From assembly GCF_905220365.1 (NCBI RefSeq), contig NC_061124.1, forward strand, positions 11,038,501-11,102,500: a stretch of 64,000 nucleotides of DNA, in the 5' to 3' direction. The position numbers and the translations under genes were made by a program. This DNA is from Vanessa cardui. Lineage: Eukaryota > Arthropoda > Insecta > Lepidoptera > Nymphalidae. Below are positions 45,861 through 56,251 of this stretch, one piece after another. Below the pieces are notes generated by a model, which saw only the letters and a program-made list of their open reading frames with translations, did not search any database and was not told the DNA's origin. Position 1 is the first letter of the stretch. Each line of letters opens with the position of its first letter.

Positions 45861-47030
45861 TGTCACAGGTTCGCTTAACATAGTCTTGTCCCGCACTAAT
45901 TAATTAGGCGAAAGAGGGGTTGTACCGCGATTTGCAAGTGTAGATTACGTAAAATTTCGTTAAAAATATTTGCAAAGCGAAGGTAAGTTAGTTCCTCTAT
46001 ATTCTAATGTAAATAAAATAGTCTTGTGATAAGCTTAGTAATAAAAGACTCAACATAATATGTAATTATTATTGATATTTTTCTTCTTATTATGCAGAAG
46101 GAAAGTAAATTCTGTACGAATATAAGGTGGGTTAACCTATTTTTTCAACGTTTCTCTGAGAAAATAGGAATTAATGTAACTTACATGAGCCCATTGTACA
46201 TGTATCCAGAGCTTAATCTTAACTTTTCCAGAACCATATCATATTAATTGTACAAGCATTTGAATTTTGGATTAATGAAAGGTCAATTAAATCATTAAGT
46301 ACATTTATTAAATCGTTAATGAAATGTTCCTACGTGATAGATCTATTAAAATTTTTTACGTCCATAATGTACTATCTATCTATCAATAAGTGTTTTAAAT
46401 ATAAAATTAATTATATAGTTCTTGAAAAACGCTATGCACCACAGAAATCTACGGGAGGATTGAAGAATCGGTAAGAAATATAATAAATCAAACGCTATAA
46501 ATATGTTTCAGTTTTTTAGCTGAGCTGAATCTGATATGACATCTGTACAAACATAAAACACAGATTGTGAAAAAAGTATATGTTTTACATTTTAATCTTT
46601 GTATCGAATTTGCTTATTAATTTCAATCGTAAAACTAAAAGTTAAACAAAAGAAGTACAACCCACTAACATAAAAGTTAGGATAAAAAGGTATGCGATTA
46701 TAATATGTGTTTTAGGGGTACCCGTATTCGGTACGAAGAGTTACGCATCAATATGTTCTTTTTCGTCGTTTTGTGCGAGCTCTGTAATAGGGATATTAAA
46801 TAACACTTTATTGGCATTTTTATTAATTTTTATTACACTACCCGCATGTCTGACTAAAGAAATATGACACGTGGGATCATATAGAGCTGTAAATATTTAA
46901 GGGGAAATAAAATTCTATAACAGTCCAAAATATTTATTAAAACGTAATATTGAGTATCAATGCGGATACATATTATATTAAAATAACTCTGTTACATAAT
47001 ATTTAGTGGAATTTTAATATATTCTCGTTT
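45861..47030. other. Intergenic, left flank of the gypsy element
   Basis: No coding signal recognised. The last four bases (47031-47034, ATAT) form the left target-site duplicate of the retrotransposon. Confidence 0.6.
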
Positions 47031-47034
47031 ATAT

Positions 47035-47715
47035 TGTGGCGAACGCGACACTTACCAGATCCCTACAACCTATATAACTTATATAAATAAAATATTATAC
47101 ATATAATCATATAATATCTTATATATTTTTCATACATTAAATAATAAAGGTAACATAAATACAAATATTACTATAACATATGTACATATAACTATACTAT
47201 ATATGTATACTATAATACTTATATACTTATATAAATTACATAATAAATACATATTATATATACATGTTATACACAGTATAAATATCTACACTTTAAAAAT
47301 CATATAAATAATTAAAATATAATATAATAATTTATGTAATGTCGGAAGGCAGTCGCCGCGCGATCGTGTAATAGAAATGTCTTTTCTAAATAAATTACCG
47401 TTACTTTGAACAAAGAAACGTATGCGCATCGGTTCGGCCGCCTTCCGTCAAGCAGTCGAATCCTAGATCTCGTACTGAACGCACGTCGCTTATCGCTTAA
47501 ATTTTGCTACACGATTTTGCACCTTAAGTCTTTGTATTAAGTCATACTTCCTTCTTTCATCTAAACTTACCTTCATATTTCTTTCTTCTCATTTCTATTC
47601 TGTGCTGTGCCTGCCTATCTTCGTGTTTATTATTTCTACGAGAAATAAATTAGTAGTGGAAGAAACTTTGTTTTAATCAAACCTCATCTACAACATCATA
47701 CACAACTCCGCTACA
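47035..47715 (+). repeat. 5' LTR
   Basis: 681 bases from tgtggcgaac to ccgctaca. The first half is extremely AT-rich with 'tatat/acatat' words; the second half carries 'ggaaggcagtcgccgcgcg' and its near-complement 'gcggccgccttccg', then 'aataaa' (47643) that may serve as a poly(A) signal. By eye it is identical to the 3' LTR. Confidence 0.97.
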
Positions 47716-47716
47716 T

Positions 47717-47730
47717 TGGTGACCCCGCTG
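47717..47730 (+). other. Primer-binding site
   Basis: TGGTGACCCCGCTG begins one base after the 5' LTR. TGG pairs with the CCA end of a tRNA, and TGGTGACCCC is what I would expect for tRNA-Trp priming, as in CsRn1-type elements. Confidence 0.75.
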
Positions 47731-47807
47731 AAAACAAAGAAGCTGAAAACGAAGAGGATTAATTAACCAACTCAAGTAAGGAACACTAGATTATTTGGTG
47801 GAATAAA

Positions 47808-48644
47808 ATGGAACCACAAAATGAAGGTAACTCGAACTTAAATGCCGAGTCACGACGACCATTTACACCTCACGACACGACCGACATATTTCGAGTCGGA
47901 GTGCGACCACCACCGTTCTGGGCAGAAGAACCTGCAGTTTGGTTTTCACAACTGGAAGGCAATTTTGTGTTGTCGAGAATCACTGACGACGATACAAAAT
48001 TTTATTACGTTACTTCGACATTAGAACACCGTTACGCAGCAGAAGTGAAGGATATAATTATTTCACCACCAAAGACAGGGAAGTACGAACGACTTAAAAC
48101 TGAATTAATCAAGCGTCTGTCAGCCTCGCGCGAGAAAGAGGTAAAACAATTACTTGTTCACGAAGAGTTAGGAGATCGGAGACCATCTCAGTTTCTCCGA
48201 CACCTGCAAAGATTAGCAGGTCCATCAGTTCCAGACGATTTTATTAAAACTATTTGGATAAGTCGTCTGCCTACTGCTCTTCAACCAATTATTGTGGCTC
48301 AGAAAACTTATGACCTTCAAGCTTTGGCTGACTTAGCCGACAGCTTACATGAATTGGTACCGTGCACACCTCAAGTCGCTTCAACATCTGCTCCCCAGTC
48401 AACCATTGATTCAATGGCGAAACAAATAGATGAGCTCACAAAGCAAGTAAAAGCTCTGTCTGCTCGCAGTCACAGACCAAGATCGAGATCAAGAAGACGA
48501 CGTAGCCCGACAGTACAAATGAGATCACAGTCCAACTACAGAAAATTTCCATTATGTTGGTATCACAATAAACACGGAAAGAATGCCAATAAATGTGTGA
48601 AGCCATGCGATTTTAAGTCGGAAAACTACCAAGGCAATCGGTAA
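47808..48644 (+). CDS. gag: Gag polyprotein of the gypsy element
   Basis: 278 residues from the first ATG after the PBS. Residues about 24-185 form the gag core (RVGVRPPPFWAEEPAVWF... to ...DLADSLHELV). A Gln/Ser linker and an Arg/Ser-rich basic tract (SHRPRSRSRRRRSP) follow. Near the C-terminus a CHCC zinc motif, CWYHNKHGKNANKCVKPC (CX2HX9CX3C), replaces the usual CCHC knuckle. The stop TAA (48642-48644) overlaps the pol ATG by one base (TAATG). No in-frame damage is seen. Confidence 0.95.
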   Translation: MEPQNEGNSNLNAESRRPFTPHDTTDIFRVGVRPPPFWAEEPAVWFSQLEGNFVLSRITDDDTKFYYVTSTLEHRYAAEVKDIIISPPKTGKYERLKTELIKRLSASREKEVKQLLVHEELGDRRPSQFLRHLQRLAGPSVPDDFIKTIWISRLPTALQPIIVAQKTYDLQALADLADSLHELVPCTPQVASTSAPQSTIDSMAKQIDELTKQVKALSARSHRPRSRSRRRRSPTVQMRSQSNYRKFPLCWYHNKHGKNANKCVKPCDFKSENYQGNR

Positions 48645-51600
48645 TGGCGACATCCGATAGCCATAACGTATCTGGTCGCCTTTTCGTAACGGATCGAAAA
48701 TCGAAGATGCAGTTTCTCGTTGATACAGGTAGCGATCTCTGCGTCTTCCCTCGCACAGCACTACGTGAAAGAAGATCTCCGACCAATTACCAACTCTATG
48801 CCGCGAATGGGACTTCTATTTCAACATATGGTTTTGCTCACCTCGAGCTGAATCTTGGCCTGCGTCGAGACTACACATGGCGATTTATAGTGGCAGATGT
48901 CACTAAGGCTATAATTGGCGTCGACTTCTTGTCATATTATGGTCTTATAGTCGACTGCCGTAACCAGCGTCTCATCGATAGCACCACAACCCTGACGACT
49001 TCAGCAGAATCAGTATCATCATCCAGCACGATTTCTTCAGTGAAGACATTGCTCGGTGATTCAAACTACCATATACTGCTACGTCAATTTCCGGAGATCA
49101 CACGTCCTGCAGGAAACGAGAAGGTTGTTAACCATAACACGGTCCATCATATCAGGACTACACCTGGACCTCCAGTATCTTGCTCGCCACGTCGCTTGGC
49201 TCCAGATAAATTGCTCATAGCCAAGGAAGAGTTCGCAGCTATGATTAAAAATGGAACAGCTCGACCATCAGAGAGTCCATGGGCATCACCTTTGCATCTA
49301 GCCCCGAAGAAGGAAAGTGGATGGCGTCCATGCGGTGATTATCGGATGCTTAATGCAAGAACAATTCCTGACCGCTATCCGATTCGGAATATTCACGATT
49401 TCACGCATAACATATCGGGTTGTCGTGTTTTCTCCAAAATCGACCTCGTGAAAGCATTTAACCAGATTCCAGTATTTTCTGAGGACATTGCAAAGACGGC
49501 CATCACAACACCGTTTGGTCTTTATGAGTTCCCATATATGACCTTTGGACTCAGAAACGCCGGCCAGACCTTCCAGCGTTTTGTTGACGAAATGACCAGA
49601 GGCTTAGACTTTGTCTACGCATACCTAGACGATTTCCTCATATTTTCCCCTGATGAAGAAACACATCAACATCACTTACGAAGTCTGTTTCATAAGCTTC
49701 GGGAGTATGGGATGGTAATAAATGCGTCTAAATGCGTCTTTGGAGTTTCTGAAGTGTCTTTCTTGGGATATACCGTTTCATCAAATGGCATCAAACCATT
49801 GGAATCCAAAGTCGAGGCAATTAAAGAATTTCCTGTGCCTAAGACTGTGAGAGAATTAAGAAGATTCTTAGGCATGCTGAATTTTTACCGCAAATTCATC
49901 CCAGGTGCCGCGGAAATTCAAGCACCTCTACACTCTCTTCTCACTGATAAGGTCAAAGGCTCACATCCAGTAGACATCACGGGTGAAGTTTTTAAGGCAT
50001 TCGAAGAATGCAAAAACAGTCTATGCAGCGCAACACTCTTAGCTCATCCAGACTTGAATGCAAAGATCGCGCTCGTAACTGATGCTTCAGACAAAGCAAT
50101 AGGAGCTGCTATACACCAATACAAAAATGATGCTTGGCAACCTCTCGGTTTCTTTTCACGGAAACTAAGTCCTTCGCAAAGTAAATACTCTCCGTACGAC
50201 AGGGAGCTACTTGCGATATACGAGGGAATCCGTTACTTCCGATACATGCTAGAAGCAAGGCATTTTACCGTTTTCACGGATCACAGACCTTTATGTTACG
50301 CCTTTACAACAAGAAAGGATAAATGCTCACCACGACAATTTCGCCACCTCGACTATATCGGACAATTTACTACTGATATACGGCATATATCTGGAAAGGA
50401 CAATGTCGTGGCAGATACATTATCGAGGATTGAAGAACTGACAAAGCCAATAGACTTGACAGAGCTAGCACAGTCACAAGCTGACGATCTTGAGCTGAAA
50501 CGACTGATAGAAGGAGAATCGTCTCTCAATCTACGTAAGACAATCATTCCTGGAACGCAAATACAGCTGTACTGCGATGACAAAAATCAGACTCTAAGAC
50601 CCTTTGTCACATCACCGTTTCGCTACAGAGTATTCCAAAGCTTACATTCACTCAGCCATCCTGGCGCCAATGCCACTGCTAAACTTGTAGCTCAGCGTTT
50701 CGTATGGCCCGGCGTACGGAAAGATTGCCGTGAATGGACAAAGAAATGTCAAGCCTGTCAGCGAGCGAAGACTACTCGGAACGTTTCAACCAGTCCTGGG
50801 AATTTTCAACTTCCACGTGCCAGATTTACCACCGTCCATATCGATCTAATAGGACCACTGCCAATCTCAAACGGCTACAAATACTGTCTTACAGCCGTAG
50901 ATAGATTCACGAGATGGCCAGAAGCTATTCCTATTATGGACATAACAGCAGAGACAGTAGCTAAGGCCTTGATATCCGGCTGGATAGCACGCTTTGGATG
51001 CCCTACCGCTATAATCACTGACAGAGGACGACAATTTGAATCTGCCCTTTTCAAGCACCTCTCTGAAATGGTTGGTTTTGAACACAAGAAAACTACTGCT
51101 TATCACCCTGCATGTAATGGCATGGTTGAGAGATTTCACCGCCAATTAAAAGCCGCCATTGTTTGTCATGAAAACTCACATTGGACAGAATCACTTCCAT
51201 TGGTGTTGCTTGGAATCCGAAATGCAATTAAAGAAGATATTCAAGCATCTTCGGCAGAAATGGTATATGGCGAGACGCTTAGATTACCTGGAGAACTTTT
51301 TCAACCATCCACGAATAAGTCTGATGACATAACCGATTTTATGGCACGACTTCGGATTATTGCGAAGAACCTTCAACCGCAACCAGCTTCCAGGCACTGT
51401 AAGAAATCTATCTTCATATTCAAAGATCTTGCAACGACTAGTCATGTGTACCTCAGAGAAGATGCTAACAGAGGAGCACTCCAACTGGCTTATACTGGCC
51501 CACATGAAGTACTGGCGAGGAACGAAAAAGTCTTCAAAATACTTGTCCGAGGAAAACCTACCTCTGTAACAATAGAAAGACTGAAGCCTGCATACATGCT

Positions 51601-51754
51601 TACCGACGACGACGATCCAAGGGATATACCTCTTCCTCCTGCTACTCCACCTGAAATAAAAAATCACGATGATAAAATTAAAGATAAGGAAAATAATAAC
51701 AAAAGGACACGATCGGGCAGAACAGTACACATACCTGATTATTATCGCCCGTAG
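48644..51754 (+). CDS. pol: Pol polyprotein: protease, reverse transcriptase, RNase H, integrase
   Basis: 1036 residues in the -1 frame relative to gag. Aspartic protease active site FLVDTGSD at 24-31 (Asp27). Reverse transcriptase spans about 205-385 with YLDD at 327-330. RNase H begins around LVTDASDKA (Asp480), with YSPYDRELLA downstream. Integrase has an H2C2 zinc region (HSLSHPG...CQACQR) and a DDE core with Asp734, Asp793 and Glu829 (spacing D-58-D-35-E). The tail lacks a recognisable chromodomain and ends RTVHIPDYYRP. All catalytic residues are present. Translation probably starts at the ATG inside TAATG: the pol frame upstream is closed by a stop about 11 codons before, and I see no classical -1 slippery heptamer. 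Confidence 0.97.
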   Translation: MATSDSHNVSGRLFVTDRKSKMQFLVDTGSDLCVFPRTALRERRSPTNYQLYAANGTSISTYGFAHLELNLGLRRDYTWRFIVADVTKAIIGVDFLSYYGLIVDCRNQRLIDSTTTLTTSAESVSSSSTISSVKTLLGDSNYHILLRQFPEITRPAGNEKVVNHNTVHHIRTTPGPPVSCSPRRLAPDKLLIAKEEFAAMIKNGTARPSESPWASPLHLAPKKESGWRPCGDYRMLNARTIPDRYPIRNIHDFTHNISGCRVFSKIDLVKAFNQIPVFSEDIAKTAITTPFGLYEFPYMTFGLRNAGQTFQRFVDEMTRGLDFVYAYLDDFLIFSPDEETHQHHLRSLFHKLREYGMVINASKCVFGVSEVSFLGYTVSSNGIKPLESKVEAIKEFPVPKTVRELRRFLGMLNFYRKFIPGAAEIQAPLHSLLTDKVKGSHPVDITGEVFKAFEECKNSLCSATLLAHPDLNAKIALVTDASDKAIGAAIHQYKNDAWQPLGFFSRKLSPSQSKYSPYDRELLAIYEGIRYFRYMLEARHFTVFTDHRPLCYAFTTRKDKCSPRQFRHLDYIGQFTTDIRHISGKDNVVADTLSRIEELTKPIDLTELAQSQADDLELKRLIEGESSLNLRKTIIPGTQIQLYCDDKNQTLRPFVTSPFRYRVFQSLHSLSHPGANATAKLVAQRFVWPGVRKDCREWTKKCQACQRAKTTRNVSTSPGNFQLPRARFTTVHIDLIGPLPISNGYKYCLTAVDRFTRWPEAIPIMDITAETVAKALISGWIARFGCPTAIITDRGRQFESALFKHLSEMVGFEHKKTTAYHPACNGMVERFHRQLKAAIVCHENSHWTESLPLVLLGIRNAIKEDIQASSAEMVYGETLRLPGELFQPSTNKSDDITDFMARLRIIAKNLQPQPASRHCKKSIFIFKDLATTSHVYLREDANRGALQLAYTGPHEVLARNEKVFKILVRGKPTSVTIERLKPAYMLTDDDDPRDIPLPPATPPEIKNHDDKIKDKENNNKRTRSGRTVHIPDYYRP

Positions 51755-51764
51755 GACGGTCTCT

Positions 51765-51776
51765 GGAGGGGAGTGG
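51765..51776 (+). other. Polypurine tract
   Basis: GGAGGGGAGTGG directly precedes the 3' LTR, the expected position for plus-strand priming. Confidence 0.8.
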
Positions 51777-52457
51777 TGTGGCGAACGCGACACTTACCAG
51801 ATCCCTACAACCTATATAACTTATATAAATAAAATATTATACATATAATCATATAATATCTTATATATTTTTCATACATTAAATAATAAAGGTAACATAA
51901 ATACAAATATTACTATAACATATGTACATATAACTATACTATATATGTATACTATAATACTTATATACTTATATAAATTACATAATAAATACATATTATA
52001 TATACATGTTATACACAGTATAAATATCTACACTTTAAAAATCATATAAATAATTAAAATATAATATAATAATTTATGTAATGTCGGAAGGCAGTCGCCG
52101 CGCGATCGTGTAATAGAAATGTCTTTTCTAAATAAATTACCGTTACTTTGAACAAAGAAACGTATGCGCATCGGTTCGGCCGCCTTCCGTCAAGCAGTCG
52201 AATCCTAGATCTCGTACTGAACGCACGTCGCTTATCGCTTAAATTTTGCTACACGATTTTGCACCTTAAGTCTTTGTATTAAGTCATACTTCCTTCTTTC
52301 ATCTAAACTTACCTTCATATTTCTTTCTTCTCATTTCTATTCTGTGCTGTGCCTGCCTATCTTCGTGTTTATTATTTCTACGAGAAATAAATTAGTAGTG
52401 GAAGAAACTTTGTTTTAATCAAACCTCATCTACAACATCATACACAACTCCGCTACA
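51777..52457 (+). repeat. 3' LTR
   Basis: 681 bases, same length as the 5' LTR and identical to it on a line-by-line read. It is followed by the ATAT target duplicate at 52458-52461. Confidence 0.97.
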
Positions 52458-52628
52458 ATATTATAAATCAACAAAAATTATATGTACTGTGACTATCTTA
52501 TTATATTATTATAATTTTTTTATCATCCATTGCTAAAAATAAAATAAACTATTCTTTTTATTCCTATGTTAGATGAGATTGCCTTTATCTTCATCACCTT
52601 AGTCCGACTACGTTTTTTGAGGAGAATG

Positions 52629-52684
52629 CTTAGAGCTTTCAACCACGTTACATTGCATGATGCAACATGGTTGAAGGCTCTAAG
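52629..52684. repeat. Hairpin with 21-bp arms
   Basis: Arms 52629-52649 and 52664-52684 pair with two mismatches around a 14-base loop (acattgcatgatgc). It resembles a pre-miRNA-sized hairpin or the foldback of a small repeat. It lies just outside the gypsy element. Confidence 0.7.
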
Positions 52685-52744
52685 GTTGGTGGAAACGCAT
52701 GTGGTAGATATTTGACATAATCTATATTATAAGAATTTAGCTAA

Positions 52745-53010
52745 GATTGTCCAAATGTCCAACCGTCTGGCTTAGTTCTCCTCTACTTTTGAGAAGGCTT
52801 CACTCCATACCGCACCACTGCGGGTTGGTTGACATGCATCTCATGCATGTGTCGGATGAATATAGAATTCATCCGACACATGCAGGTTTTAAGTCGATGT
52901 TTATTACCGCGAATGAATTACAAATACAAATAAAGATCATCAAAATTATGACGCAAGCTTTATATTTTATTCAACGCACTCTTCGGCTTTTGATTAAGAT
53001 CGCTTCAAAG
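52745..53010 (-). repeat. Old SINE copy, family 1
   Basis: Block order (ctggcttagttctcctc, gagaaggcttcactccatacc, actgcgggttgg, catgtgtcggatgaat, gacacatgcaggtttt, cgaatgaattac, 'ttttgattaagatcgc') corresponds to family 1 at 43890-44196 in minus orientation. A perfect 17-bp hairpin lies inside at about 52852-52890. The open frame here is spurious. Confidence 0.65.
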
Positions 53011-53860
53011 ATTTTTCCATATCTTATTTTTTTTTTCAACAGAACCAAAGTTACAATAAAAGATCAACTAACATTTGGTTAATACAATCAATATTTCCAG
53101 TATAAATTTAAATATTAATTAATAATATTCAAATTAAAATTAGATTTGTTTCAGTGTTCCAATTTCAGTTAGTACGTTGATTAATTAATGCAACAAAGCG
53201 GTACAAGAACTAATTAACTGTAGAGTACTTAAGGCCAGGTCTCCGGGCTTGACCGCCTAATCTGATTAGTACACCTCGGAGACTCCCGCTGGTCTAATTT
53301 GAACCCGGGAGACTGAGTGTGGTCAAGTTTTGATTGTTTATAACTATAATAACAATCAAATCCCGTTTGAGAGCCAGTCTCGCAGCAAACAAATAATTGA
53401 ACATGCGTCTCGTTCTTGAGGTTAGTGCGCGTATCTACATTTAAATGTATATCTTAAATACACATGTAGATACGAATTTGATTCAACTCTTTCGAAATTT
53501 AAAATTTGTTCACTGATATAAATAACTTTGTTAATATGCATTAAAGTTTCCAGCAAACTTGAGTCCAATCATGTATTTCCGGCGCAAACTATTTGATTAT
53601 TAGTCAAAGGTTAAGTAAAGCACTGTAAGGGCGGGTTATACTAATATATTCGGACTTGCCGCTCGTATAACTTGTGATGGAACTTTACGTACAGGTAATT
53701 TTGTTTAAACATAACATTCGCACCTCATCCATATATGTATTTATACATGTGGAATTTGAAAATATAAACTAAAATGGATAATTATTAAATGTACCTACTG
53801 TTTTTATTTAAACAGAATAAAAACAAATTTGTTTTTTTATTATTAAAAGCTGATTGATAT
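53011..53860. other. Intergenic; small hairpin at 53431-53473
   Basis: No gene recognised. A slightly GC-rich patch lies at 53225-53330. Arms gtatctacat (53431-53440) and atgtagatac (53464-53473) are perfectly complementary. Confidence 0.5.
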
Positions 53861-53867
53861 GTCGTGA

Positions 53868-54010
53868 GTTTGCCATCAGATCGTATGTGGTGACCACCAC
53901 GCATATGCAATGACGCTGCAAGAAATATTAACCGCCAATACAATCGCTAATGCGCCACTAACTAAGGGAACTCCCTTAGAAAGGTTTACAAACCGGAACT
54001 CATCAAAACT
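53868..54010 (-). repeat. Diverged SINE-like copy, family 2
   Basis: The phrases 'atgtggtgaccaccacgcatatgcaatgacgctgcaagaaatattaacc', 'gcgccactaact' and 'caaaccggaac' align in order with 54291-54600, the clearer copy 300 bases downstream in the same orientation. Confidence 0.7.
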
Positions 54011-54290
54011 AAACATTGCTGTTTAACCATTAATATTAGGTAAACTATAATTTGAATTGAGCCGTCACTAATTCTCCTATAACAGAAACTGGCCAAATTT
54101 ATTAATAGATATAAATTGAAAATGGAATATCATGTTCCATATTAGTGATTCCACAATTGCCGTGTATTGTTTCGGATAATATTCCTGTTACTAAAACAAT
54201 CGGGTGATGTACGTATTTACTGTCATACCTGGAATAAGATCAAAAGGCAGTTGTTTTAATAGATAGTCACATAATATTATTACCGTATAA

Positions 54291-54600
54291 ATTTTTTTTT
54301 TTTATGGTATAGGTTGGCGGACGAGCATATGGGCCACCTGATGGTAAGTGGTCACCATCACCCATAGACAATGACGCTGTGAGAAATATTAACTATTCCT
54401 TACATCGTCACTGCGCCACTAACCTTGGGAACTAAGATGTTATGTCCCTTGTGCCTGTAGTTACACTGGCTCACTCACCCTTCAAACCGGAACACAACAA
54501 TACTGACTACTGTTATTTGGCGGTAGAATAACTGATGAGTGGGTGGTACCTACCCAGACAGGCTCGCACAAAGCCCTACCACCAAGTATTTACAAATATT
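54291..54600 (-). repeat. SINE-like element, family 2, best copy
   Basis: Read on the minus strand it starts 'tacttggtggtagggctttgtgcgagcc', continues through 'ggtaccacccactcatc', 'gtgttccggtttgaagggtgagtgagcc', 'gggacataacatcttagttccc' and 'gtggtgacc', and ends 'ccaacctataccat' plus a poly-A (T run at 54292-54303). The A-tail and recurrence at seven other places here (2285, 21305, 33555, 40548, 53868, 61505 and here) indicate a retroposed short element. I believe it is a very high-copy nymphalid type. Confidence 0.75.
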
Positions 54601-54739
54601 ATCATTCATTTTAAATTTTTGTTTATAGTACAAATCAAAATGAAAAAATCGACTGTTTCCAAAAGTTTCAGCAAAATATCCAATTATAATAATATAATAT
54701 GTACATAGCACAGTAAATGTGTCCATTTCTCTCTGCATT

Positions 54740-55217
54740 CTCTAAAACGTTTGCAGAATTTCCTTCCTTTCAAAACAAAAATTTTACTTGCACAATCTCT
54801 TCTTCCCATCCTGGACTACGCTGATGTTTGCTATCTTGATGCGAATGAAGAGCTACTTGACAAACTTGATAAACTTCAAAATTTGTGCATTCGTTTCATT
54901 TACGGTGTGCGTAAATTTGATCACATTTCTCAATACGGAGCTTGCACATATTTTCGCTTCTTTTTAATATATTAAACCATGGTAGCCCTGATTACCTACA
55001 TGAGCGTTTTCTGTTTTGTCCTGCTCGTGAAAGACCAGTACGCGCATGTGTGGCGTTGAAAACTCTTGAGGTACCATTTTTTAATACTACTTCCAATGGT
55101 AACTCGTTTTCCGTCGTTGCCGCTCGCCTATAGAACTCTCTTCCAGATAATATTTTCCATAATAATGTTACAATAAGATCGTTTAAAATCAGAATTAAGC
55201 AACACTTTCTTTCCACT
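54740..55217 (+). pseudogene. LINE reverse-transcriptase C-terminal fragment (jockey-like)
   Basis: The frame at about 54751 reads LPFKTKILLAQSLLPILDYA, then DKLDKLQNLCIRFIYGVRKF. It shifts and continues at about 54950 with LLFNILNHGSPDYLHERFLF and, later, SFSVVAARL followed by a stop and NSLPDN-like text. This is the C-terminal end of the ORF2 of a jockey/CR1-type LINE, broken by a frameshift and stops. The 5' part and the catalytic YADD region are absent. Confidence 0.85.
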
Positions 55218-55434
55218 TAAGTTTAATTAATTTTATATGTATGTTTAAATAATTTTTTGTATCTATGTAACTTGAATGTATATATATATATATTATAGAT
55301 AATGGTATATATTAATGTATTTATTTGAATTTAGTGTGTAATATATTCATTTATCGATAAGTCTACTTGAATTTTATAATATAAAACTTAACTTAACTGT
55401 AGGTAAAATTGATATTGTACCTACACCATAAATA

Positions 55435-55580
55435 TGTATTACAAATAATCTCCACTAGATTCAGGGTTTCGGGAAGAGATCTCTTGTTAGAGATAAGTTA
55501 TCTCTTTGTACACATTTTTCATTTATATAATTTTCTGTATACTCTGTTGGTACGTAAGTAAATAAATAGCCCATTAAATC
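55435..55580 (+). repeat. LINE 3'-tail-like sequence
   Basis: The text 'gagataagttatctctttgtacacattttt' followed by 'ttctgtatactctgttggtacgtaagtaaataa' has the wording of LINE 3' tails. It may belong to the same insertion as the reverse-transcriptase fragment upstream. Confidence 0.5.
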
Positions 55581-56250
55581 ACATTTGTATTTTACCACGG
55601 CGATGTGCAATTATGTGTATATGGTAACTTGCCACTTTATAATAACTCTATGTACAAGAAATAAAAAAGAAATTTAAAAAGCTCTTCTGATGAATTCTGA
55701 AGACCAGTCCTAGAAGTCCTTACTTAGTGTATATACATACATAATTGGTTTAAATGTTTTGTCAAATAAGATGACTGATGACTTATAAAATATTTAATTA
55801 GGTTTAACGTAACACTTTTACTAGTTGTTAGATAACGTCTTCTCATTTCAATCAATACACAGTTGTAGGAACATTTATTTGAATCTTTGCATGCGGTATT
55901 TATTTTTAATAAAATATACATAAAATTAAATGTAATTCGAGCTTTAAGGAGTTTTTATAAATTCTGAATTCACCCGTGAACTCACATGTAAATCTATGGA
56001 CGTGATTTGCAGCCTACAGGTATCAATGCAGATTGGTGTAATACTTAGTAGCCATAATAACTGTGATCATAAAATAATTATGGCCAGTCTTAATAAATTA
56101 AAAGCACTAAATAAATTGTAAAAGATTGTGTGTTTGTCCATGAGCTTTTGCAAAAAGATCTCACTTACAAAAGATAAGAGGTGAATAACTCCTTCGAAAT
56201 CAATGTAATTTTAGAATTGCGATCCTTAATATACAACAAACAACAACAAC
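55581..56250. other. Intergenic
   Basis: No coding region or RNA gene recognised. Confidence 0.55.
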
Positions 56251-56251
56251 A

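Larger units (their letters stand above)
47035..52457 (+). mobile_element. Complete Ty3/gypsy LTR retrotransposon, CsRn1/Kabuki-like clade
   Basis: The element is 5423 bases with two 681-bp LTRs (47035-47715, 51777-52457), each TG...CA, flanked by the 4-base duplication ATAT (47031-47034 and 52458-52461). Internal order: primer-binding site, gag, pol (protease, reverse transcriptase, RNase H, integrase), polypurine tract. There is no env-like frame. Both ORFs are open and the LTRs read as identical, so insertion is very recent. The Gag CX2HX9CX3C zinc motif and a PBS resembling the end of tRNA-Trp are features I associate with the CsRn1 clade (Kabuki in silkworm). Clade placement is from memory. 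Confidence 0.96.

Noticed and set aside
45493..45878. Two overlapping plus-strand open frames
   Set aside because: They overlap repeat sequence of the 'gagacccgcc...' type and have no domain.
48611..48644. Programmed -1 frameshift site between gag and pol
   Set aside because: The only candidate 'ggaaaac' does not fit the X XXY YYZ pattern in the gag frame. Stop-start overlap is the simpler reading, though not proven.
51284..51793. 169-codon minus-strand open frame opposite the pol 3' end
   Set aside because: Shadow of the pol frame; no independent motif. It is also not an env gene, and no env-like frame was found in the element.
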